Assembly (NCBI GenBank): GCA_030606635.1 | Contig: JAUWGA010000017.1 | Span: forward strand, 1 to 15,030 | DNA length: 15,030 bases | From: Methanosarcinales archaeon | GTDB lineage: Archaea > Halobacteriota > Methanosarcinia > Methanosarcinales > Methanogasteraceae | Direction of reading: 5' to 3' | Part shown: positions 7,401-14,500 of the stretch, in pieces | Layout: every line of letters starts with the position of its first letter | How positions within the stretch are numbered: position 1 is the first letter of the stretch | Made by a program: the position numbers and the translations under genes | Notes under the pieces: generated by a model | The model's database searches: none | Told to the model about the DNA's origin: nothing | Seen by the model: the letters and a program-made list of their open reading frames with translations, nothing else

Positions 7401-10159
7401 TTTGTGCCGTTTAATGTCATCATCCTGATAAGCTCGGTATCGTTCGGGATCTCGCCTTCGACCGTGTATCCTGACCGGTTCATGGCGTTTAAGATATTCT
7501 GGAGGCTCGGAGGGACATTGGCATAACATGCGCCGAGATTGTCCTTGCCGCCGCCATGATTGTAGTAGATCATCGCGATCCGCTTATCCTCCTTCGGGGT
7601 GCTGTTCAGATGCGCCCAGCCGATCGCCCTATTCGCGGTCCAGTTGATCTGCTCATCGATGGGCTGATACTCGCTATCTGACGCGTTCTTACCCGCGATC
7701 ACGATCGGATCGATGATGCCGTCCATTTCAGGGAGTCCCACCTGAAAGCCGAGATCCATGATCGAGATCCCATGACTCGTCTCGTTGTGCCACTCGGCTG
7801 GCGCTATGTAGTACAACCGAAGCGCCCGCATCACAGGCACGTTCAGCGTCGCAAGGTCTCTTACCCCCTGATCCGGATCATCGAGATATATCCTGAACGA
7901 TTTTACAGAGATTGCAGCATCCACAACCGTCTCGTTGTTTACGATGTAGAACCGTTTCATATCCCTGGTATCTACAAATGCGGTTCCGATTACGTTTGCG
8001 CCTCTCGCTTCCAGTGCATGGACGAGTTTTGGTATCTCATGCGATCTGACAGCCGTATGCCAGATTGCGACACCGATCGTTAAGTTATCAGGGTTGTACC
8101 GGTAGCCGGATCTGGTCTCATTTCCATACCATTCGAGATACTCAGTTGTATTCAGAAAAATTTCCGAAGTATCAGGATGAAGGAGATATGCTTTCGGGAT
8201 CGGGATCGGATCCTTTACGTCCCCGATCAACCCGCAGAAGTTAACCTCAAGATACGCCAGCAGCCGTGCGATATTCCCCTCATCGTAGTTGTCCCAGTAC
8301 TGGGGGATAAACGGATGTTTGGTCAGATTGACATTCCCAAGCTCGTCATTGTACCCTCCCGAGTGGATGCAGATGATATGAATTCCCGTATTATTTGCGT
8401 CTTCAATCGGTTTCTTCAGGTTTTCGGCAGCAGTACCGCCTAGGTGTTCGAGAAATATCAGATCATACCGTGAGAGATCAATTTCGCTCGGAACCTCAGA
8501 GGGATGAAGGAGTGTGATGTTTAGATTGCTTCCGGCAGATGCACTTTCGATGAATTCGTGGCGTTCAACCGTGATAAAGATCGCTTCTGGCTTCTCTTCG
8601 ATGATCTGGGTTGTGATCTCAACCCCCATTGCGGCTTCAACCGGAGTGCTCGTCGCACCGCCGTAATAGAACATGACCACATCGTGGGCATCGCTTGCAT
8701 CATCCAGTTCGTACTCGTTTGCACATCTGTCAGGCTTTGAACTGTTCGGATAGTTCACCCAGTAATGCCAACAGTTTCCTCCTGCAACATCATTCGATAC
8801 ATCTGCGATCGAATCGATGAATAGTGTGCCGTTTACCGCATAAGCGGAGTCGTTGATCGTGAAATTAAAACCTTCGTGCCTTGCGGTTTTGACGAATGCA
8901 CCGAGTGCGGTGGTATGGCTGATCGTGTAGTTTGCTCCGCTGTTCTCTGCCGTGACATTCAGGGTCTCACCCTTAAGGAGCACCGTATTACCCTTCCAGA
9001 TGCCGAATGCGTACAGGTATCCGGTGTCTGATCCGACGAAGAGAATTCCGTCAGAGACCGATGGCTGCGCCATGACAAAGTCGCCGGTATCATAACTCCA
9101 TTTCGGTGTGCCACAGTCGGCATCGAAACAGTAAACCGTGCCCTTGCCATAGTTGGTTGCGGTGTACACCATGCCACCTGCAACGACTGGCGATGATTTA
9201 CATCGTCCCCCCAGTGTCTGATTCCAGATTTCGCTTCCATTGCTAGCATTGAAGCAGTTGAGTCTCCAGTCATCGTCTCCGATGTAAATCCTGCCGTTTG
9301 ATATCGCTGGCGAGGAGATCGAGCCATAGAGATACCTGCTCCAGACAAGGTCTCCTGTCGTCGTGTTGACCGCATACAGTTTCTTCTCACCCTTCCCGGT
9401 TGCAAAGTACACAATCCCGTTCTCGACAGCAGGGGTTGTAGTCACCATACGTGACACGGGATATGTCCATGTCACGGTCTGCGTTTCAATATCAACGCAG
9501 TGCATAGCTTTCCCGCCACCAAAGAAGATTCTGCTGCCGTCGGTTGCAGCCGACATATACGTGTTAGAATTGCCTGACGCAGAGTATGTCCACTGCTCGA
9601 CTCCATCGAGATCGATGGCATGTAATATTCCATCCGAATGACTGACCACATAGACCACCTCGTCATATATGAGCGGTGATGATGCGACACCACAATATCC
9701 GGGATCCGGGTCAATGGTTACGTTCCAGATCGCGGTTCCGTTGCCTGCGTTCACGCAAGTCAGATCCCCGTTGCGGGATCCGACAAATACCCTGTCGCCA
9801 GCGATTGCTGGTGTCGAGACACCACCATCTTCCCCAATCGAAGTGTTCCAGATAACGCTTCCATCTGATTTGTCCAGACAGTACAACCCAAGTCCGGCAT
9901 ATATAACCGGCGGCATTGTGGGCCAGTTCGTGACATAGACATGATCACCGACAACGCTTGCACCGCCTCCGATGTAACTTTTTTCTCCGAGTTTCGTCTC
10001 CCATAGCCGCATGTTTGCAAGCGGCGCATCTCCGCTTGCGTTTCCTGTGCGCGGTGGGTCAAGCCCGAACATCGGGTAGTCTGCAGATGCGATCGTTGTG
10101 GTGAGTGCAAGCACCAGCAGAACTATGGTTGCTATTTTTGTTGTGGTCTTCGAGTTCAT
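4415..10159 (-). CDS. Exported fusion: PQQ-type propeller + DUF4430/transcobalamin-like domain + CobN-like domain + membrane anchor
   Basis: A 1914-residue multidomain protein. Residues 1-26 are a signal peptide ending ASA. Residues 27-386 are a beta-propeller with about eight PQQ-like repeats, each closing on a Trp strand (for example VIWNTS, AIWNVT, LVWSRY, KWSYDTG). Residues about 388-505 match DUF4430, the transcobalamin C-terminal-like fold, ending in VVMFYYGG. Residues about 515-1760 are a complete CobN domain with YYNHGGGKDNLGACY (865-879), HFGKHGTQEWLPGK (1047-1060) and AEGTQAKRRGSA (1090-1101). A CCCVNCC cluster sits at 1763-1769. A Ser/Gly/Thr-rich stalk leads to a membrane helix at about 1894-1908 and RRRR. 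The tail is nearly identical to that of the downstream paralogue. An in-frame TAA eight codons upstream with no ATG between supports the start. The gene lies 40 bp after the broken propeller-dockerin gene. I infer ligand binding by the front domains feeding a surface CobN-like module. Confidence 0.9.
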   Translation of the reverse strand: MNSKTTTKIATIVLLVLALTTTIASADYPMFGLDPPRTGNASGDAPLANMRLWETKLGEKSYIGGGASVVGDHVYVTNWPTMPPVIYAGLGLYCLDKSDGSVIWNTSIGEDGGVSTPAIAGDRVFVGSRNGDLTCVNAGNGTAIWNVTIDPDPGYCGVASSPLIYDEVVYVVSHSDGILHAIDLDGVEQWTYSASGNSNTYMSAATDGSRIFFGGGKAMHCVDIETQTVTWTYPVSRMVTTTPAVENGIVYFATGKGEKKLYAVNTTTGDLVWSRYLYGSISSPAISNGRIYIGDDDWRLNCFNASNGSEIWNQTLGGRCKSSPVVAGGMVYTATNYGKGTVYCFDADCGTPKWSYDTGDFVMAQPSVSDGILFVGSDTGYLYAFGIWKGNTVLLKGETLNVTAENSGANYTISHTTALGAFVKTARHEGFNFTINDSAYAVNGTLFIDSIADVSNDVAGGNCWHYWVNYPNSSKPDRCANEYELDDASDAHDVVMFYYGGATSTPVEAAMGVEITTQIIEEKPEAIFITVERHEFIESASAGSNLNITLLHPSEVPSEIDLSRYDLIFLEHLGGTAAENLKKPIEDANNTGIHIICIHSGGYNDELGNVNLTKHPFIPQYWDNYDEGNIARLLAYLEVNFCGLIGDVKDPIPIPKAYLLHPDTSEIFLNTTEYLEWYGNETRSGYRYNPDNLTIGVAIWHTAVRSHEIPKLVHALEARGANVIGTAFVDTRDMKRFYIVNNETVVDAAISVKSFRIYLDDPDQGVRDLATLNVPVMRALRLYYIAPAEWHNETSHGISIMDLGFQVGLPEMDGIIDPIVIAGKNASDSEYQPIDEQINWTANRAIGWAHLNSTPKEDKRIAMIYYNHGGGKDNLGACYANVPPSLQNILNAMNRSGYTVEGEIPNDTELIRMMTLNGTNIGTWAPGELERLVESGTATLIPVETYLGWFGKLDDERQKEVNERWGEPPGEIMTWENETTGEEYFVISKLSFGNVILTPQPTRGWLQNNTVLYHSKDVPPHHQYIAFYLWLKQEQESGGFGADAILHFGKHGTQEWLPGKESGLSSRDCWPAILIQDMPVIYPYIVDNIAEGTQAKRRGSATMITHMTPPIVAAGLYGNYTNLLKTTSDYLAAGGDAAVKEECKETITSECEELHLDDDLKVNLTNMTDAKFYDFVVELEGYLYDLKTDFMPYGLHTFGEPPVGEPKASLIISMLRDEYKREVARMIGYEGYPHSRQVANESRLDNCTMQLIEEVLNGTALNETNVKEIQMRVLNQSSDNLTTYLNRAAGFSGDIGNCTIEVNRTLDGFDGGYIPPSSADDPIRDPDTLPTGRNFYSMNPQAVPTEEAWEVGQKMADALIERYQEDHGGAYPEKLAIVLWAWAMTDRGVVESEILHLVGAEPVWDEYGKVYDVKLVNASELSKPGKPGEFGRPRIDVMVVPSGLHRDLFPGKLKLIDRAIRLAENATLEQDGEYPNYVKNNTCEILDALNKKGDYTGVALEKNATYLSVSRIFLEAPGTYGPNLDSVIAASGTWENNTDIGNVYKSRMHHIYGDEVWGIPGEYVFELNLAQIDAIVHNQNSNLYGFIDNDDVFQYVGGLASAYKAVTGEYFDSDNIYVTDNSDLDSDPTVSSLHEVIRKELRTRYLNPKWIEGMIGEGYAGAREMTKFVEYLWGWEATMSDLITDDMWQGVYDVYVGNAYGGEYDIGKFAGEHNPYAYQSMTARMLETIRKGGWTPSADVFDDVLKTLVSEHVESVVQANGPCCCVNCCGNPLLDEYIAGLISQFSISPELAEKYMKIRDDAAGKTSASSDSGGSSSGGSSTHPPEQGETPTRSHTSSTASNETTIEGGVGTNVDQPMNPSKQSESNYVEGSEMEVETSKKFNTGLSFSGAPMLAMILVIALMVIIYWGYRRRR

Positions 10160-10181
10160 GGTTGGATCATAATGGTTGTTT

Positions 10182-10190
10182 TAACTTAAA
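10182..10190 (-). promoter_or_regulatory. TTTAAGTTA element before gene 2 (possible internal, leaderless promoter)
   Basis: The 40-bp gap between genes 3 and 2 contains TTTAAGTTA on the minus strand, ending 22 nt before the ATG. The same 9-mer occurs in the spacer before gene 1 (4368-4376) and after gene 1 (9-17). TATA-to-ATG spacing of about 27 nt would fit a leaderless transcript, and no good Shine-Dalgarno sequence is present. Confidence 0.35.
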
Positions 10191-10199
10191 CGTATCCGG

Positions 10200-11560
10200 T
10201 TATGCGTTGATACTGCCTGCCGCCACCTGCAGGATCATCAGCGCGTCGACCGATGTCACCCGGCAATCGCCATCCATATCGGCTTCATCGATGGCAGGAA
10301 CCGCTCCGACCGCCATCTGAAGTGTGATCACCGCATCCGCTGTTGTGACTTCCCAATCGTGGTTGAGATCACCGTTTATGGGCGGATCGCGGAACGCATA
10401 CAGGTAACCAGAGTCTGAGCCGATGAAGAGGGTTCCGTCTGATACTGCGGGCTGTGCCATGTTCCAGTTGCCTGTGTCGTAACTCCACTTCGGGGTGCCA
10501 TCGTCTGCATTGAAACAGTAGATCGTGCCCTTATCATAATTAGCCGCAGTGTACACCATGCCACCCGCGACCACAGGAGATGAATAGACCCCGAAGTCTC
10601 CACATCCAGTGGTTCGATTCCAGATTTCAGTTCCAGTACCTGCATCAAAGCAGTGTATCACAAACTCTTTGTCTCCGATGTAGATCTTACCGTCTGATAT
10701 CGCAGGCGAAGAGAGCGAACCATAAAGAGACCTGCTCCAGACCTCGGTTACTGTCGCAATATCGACAGCGTACAGTTTCTTCTCATTCTTCCCTGTTGCA
10801 AAGTACACAACTCCATCGCAAACAGCAGGTGTTGTCGTCACCTTAGCACCCACGGTGAATGTCCATTCTTCGGTCTGCGTTGCGATATCCACACAGTTCA
10901 TAGCGTTTCCGCCCCCAAAGAATAGTTTGCCACCATCCGTTGCAGCCGACATATAATTATCAGAACTGCCTGATGCTGAGTAATGCCACTGCTCGGCTCC
11001 ATCGAAATTGAATGCATGTAGCCGTCCATCCGAAGAGCTGACTGCATAGACCATGCCGTATGGATGAGCGGCGAAGATGCGACACCATAACATCCCGGAT
11101 CTGGTTCGATCGTTCTGTTCCAGACTGTGGTTCCATCCGATGCATTCACGCAGTATAGATCGCCGGTGTATGAGCCCACGAAAACCCGGTCTCCAGATAC
11201 TGCGGGAGTTGAGACTCCACCAAAACCGCCGATCGGATTACTCCAGAGGACCGTTCCGTCGGTCTCGTTCAGACAGAAGAACCCCAGATCTCCGCCCACC
11301 GGGTAACTAGGCCAGTTCGAGACGTATATGCGCCCATCGACTATGCTTGCGCCGCCTCCGATGTAACCATCTCCTGTCGACGATGGCTGCGTTTTCCAGA
11401 GCAAATTGCCGGTGACAGGCGCATACCCGCTCACGTTTCCTGTGCGCTGCGGGTCATTGTGGAACATCGGGTACTCTGCCGCCGCGGGCAGCAGAAGTAC
11501 CGATATTGCGATCAGCAGAGCAACGGTGGTTGTTGCGATCGATCTGGCCATCAGGGGCAT
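10200..11560 (-). pseudogene. PQQ-type beta-propeller protein with C-terminal dockerin, broken by a frameshift
   Basis: Two overlapping frames encode one protein. The first (from ATG at 11560) has a signal peptide of about 28 residues ending PAAA, then EYPMFHNDPQRTGN and propeller blades up to VASSPLIH. The second frame resumes at YGMVYAVSSSDGRLHAF and runs to the stop at 10200. The intact gene 2 reads VASSPLIYDEVVYVVSHSDG at the same place, so one base is missing near 11061. Adding one base makes the span 1362 nt, exactly 454 codons. The C-terminus is a dockerin with two calcium-loop repeats, GDLNHDWEVTTADAV and ADMDGDCRVTSVDAL; the usual loop glycine is replaced by Trp and Cys. No slippery heptamer is visible at the break. 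It may be a real pseudogene or a sequencing error. It starts 11 bp after the stop of gene 4; a second ATG lies at codon 4. If intact it would be secreted and dock to a cohesin. Confidence 0.82.
10392..10997 (-). repeat. Type A propeller block in gene 3, highly similar to gene 4
   Basis: About 600 bp matches 14431-15030 at high nucleotide identity. Shared stretches include the codons for GKNEKKLYAVDIAT, YGSLSSPAISDGKIYIGD and YDTGNWNMAQP. Length differences are in-frame. The equivalent part of gene 2 (about 9000-9600) is related but more diverged. Confidence 0.85.
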
Positions 11561-11571
11561 GGCGACACCAA

Positions 11572-14500
11572 TCAGATTGTAATCGCTCCTGCTACCGCCT
11601 GCATTATCATCAGCGCATCGAGCGATGTTACCGCGCCATCGCGGTTCACGTCAGCCTCTTCGTTGGTAGGAACTGCTCCGACCGCCATCTGAAGTGCGAT
11701 GACCGCATCTGCGGCGGTGACTTCGCCGTCGTTGTTGACATCGCCCATCATCACCTCACCGCCGAACGCATACACCATGCCATCTGTCCCGATGCTCACA
11801 ACGATGCCACTGCCATCAGCGTCTTCCGCAACCGATGGCGATGAGCCTGCATATTCGTACTGCCAGATTGGATCTCCTGTCGTGGCATTGAATACGCAGA
11901 TTCCATCAGCACCCCAGATTCCAACAGATCCTGTGAAGAGTTTACCATCTGCAACAGTTGGTGACATCGTCCAGCTTCCGCATGGAACAGTCCACTGAAG
12001 TGTGCCTGTCGAATTGAAGCAATACGTCAGTCCTTGTGCATTAATACTTCCAGAGACATAGATGTAGTCCCCTGATATTGCAGGTGTTGAGTCGGAGTAG
12101 GTGATTGTTCTATTCCAGACAACAGCACCGGTTGTGAAGTTGACCGCATAGAGCATGCCAGCATCGCCCACATAATCGGTGAAGGTTGCTACATAGACCC
12201 GGTTATTTGCAGCATCGATCGAAGCAGAGCCACCAATTCCCCCAGTGAGGGTGGTTACCCAGTTTGTGTCTGTGGTTCCAGGCGCTGATGCGTTCTCGGA
12301 TTTGTTGACGCAGAACAGGTTTGATGACCCGCCCCACGACATTTCACCGAAGACGACCTTTTCATCTGCAACAGCAGGTGTTGAAACTGCAGTCCCTAAT
12401 ATAACAGGGTACGTCCAGATCACATTGTTCAGATTACTCTCGTCAAATGCATAGTAATTGGTGCTGCCGCTTCCGGCAAAGACCATTCCATCGGCAACCG
12501 TTGGACCGCCGTTACACGAGTATCCACCGTCAGGGAACGCGATCTCCTGCAGCTTGTTTCCATTCACATCAATCTTGGTGAGGTTGTATCCAGCACTCAC
12601 AAAGATTGCATCGTTGCTATATGCTGACGATGCCCATGAGTCAAAACCACGTGTATCGCCCGGAATCAATGCGCTCCAGAGTTCTGCTCCGGTATCTCTA
12701 TCCAGTCCATAGACTGTAACGTTCGCGTACACAAAGACGAGATCGCCTGCGATCATCGCCTGCGATCCTGTTACCGCTCCGATATCTTCGCTTATCCACT
12801 TCGTGTGGCTAGTGTCAGGTGCATCCGCGGGAGAATTGCCAGTGTTTGCCGTATCGTAGTGGAACTGCGTCCAGTCTTGGATCGAGCTGCCAAACGCATA
12901 CACCATGCCATCAGTCCCGATGCTCACGACGATGCCATTGCCGTCGGCGTCTTCCGCAACCGACGGCGATGAGCCTGAATATTCATACTGCCAGATCAGT
13001 GCCCCTGTTGCTGCATCGTAAGCATAGATTCCTTCCGTACCTGCCGAAGCCATGCCGCTAAGTCCGACGTTGCCTGTGAAGAGTTTACCATCGGCAACTG
13101 CTGGCGATATCTTCCGGCTTCCTGAGGGGACGTTCCACTGCTCGACTCCTGACGAATCGAAGCAGTACGTAACTCCCGGTGCTGCACCGCTTGCAGCCAC
13201 ATAGATGTACTCGCCAGAGACCGCAGGTGTGCTGCTCGTGTAGTTGATGTCAGCACTCCACCGGACGGCTCCTGTATCAAATGTAAGTGCGTAGAGTTTG
13301 CCTTCATCATTAGTCCAATCGACAGCGGTTGCGACGTAAACCCGGTTATTCGCAGCATCGATTGTGGCAGATCCCCAGACCAGCCCGGTAAGGTTGGTCG
13401 ACCAGACTTCGGTTCCTGTAAACTCGTTGACGCAATACAGGTAGCCGTCATCGTAGCCCCATCCGGCGTCGCCGAATACGACCCGCTCATCTGCAACCGC
13501 TGGCGTCGAGTACGCACGAGTCAGATTTGGGGTGTAGCTCCAGATCACGTCGTCAAGATCGCTTGCGTTGAGCGCGTAGTAGTTCGTACCATTGCCGCTT
13601 CCGACAAAGACCATCCCGTCAGCAACCGTTACGCCGCCATTGCTGAGGTATCCGCCATCAGGGAATGCTATCTCCTGCAATTTCTTTCCGGTTGCAGCAT
13701 CGAATCCGGTGACATTGTATCCGGCAGCCGCAAAGACCACGCCGTCAGTGTATGCAGGGGTTGTCGATGAACCCCAATCCTCTGTTTCGCCCGGGAACGT
13801 TGCGCTCCATTCCACGCTGCCTGTTGCACGGTTGAGCGCGTATATCGCATCATCGACGCCTGCTGCACTTGCGTACACAAATACGCGATCGCAGGCGATT
13901 ATCGCCTGCGAGGCTTCCGAAGCATTAATATCTGCACTTATCCACTTCGTGTGGTTCGTATCAGGCGCATCCGCGGGTGAATTGCCAGTGTTTGCAATAT
14001 CGCAGTGGAACTGCGTCCAGTCGGATGCAGTCGCCGTGGCGATGGATGCACTGATCCGTATCAGCATATCAGAATTATCCGGTGTCGCACCCATGTCGAG
14101 CCCCCAGTACCATGTTATGAGATCGCCATCTTCCAGTTCGCATAGATTTGGGCTGGGCGGCTGGGACCCATCAGGATAGTTCACCCTATAAAGCCACCCA
14201 GTAGATCCAGATTCATGCCGATCATATATCATGTCAAAGTAGAGTGCGCCGCCGAAATCATCATACCATGCATCGCTTATCGAGTAGTTGAACCCACCCG
14301 CTTCTGCTGACTTGATGAGTGCATACATCGCGCAGGTGCTGCTTATCGTGTACTCCACGCCGCTATTATCCGCGGTCACATTCACTGTGCCGGGGGTAAG
14401 GTCGACCTCGCCATCCCATGCCATGTTGCTGAATGCGTACAGGTGCCCGGTGTCAGATCCAACGAAGAGAATCCCGTCAGAGACCGATGGCTGTGCCATG

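Noticed and set aside
6458..7414. A 318-codon plus-strand open frame
   Set aside because: It is antisense to the conserved CobN core of gene 2, whose motifs are clear; the frame mirrors codon bias of the real gene and shows no domain.
4415..10159. Calling the propeller parts quinoprotein dehydrogenases
   Set aside because: The blades have PQQ-type repeats, but I see no dehydrogenase-specific signature such as the vicinal-cysteine disulfide region of methanol dehydrogenase; the fold alone does not prove PQQ binding.
11050..11075. Programmed frameshifting in gene 3
   Set aside because: No slippery heptamer or downstream stem is visible, and gene 2 and gene 4 homologues need no shift; a mutation or read error is simpler.
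10200..11748. Part of a polysaccharide-degrading cellulosome
   Set aside because: Dockerins are present, but there is no glycoside hydrolase, carbohydrate-binding module or scaffoldin in the window.
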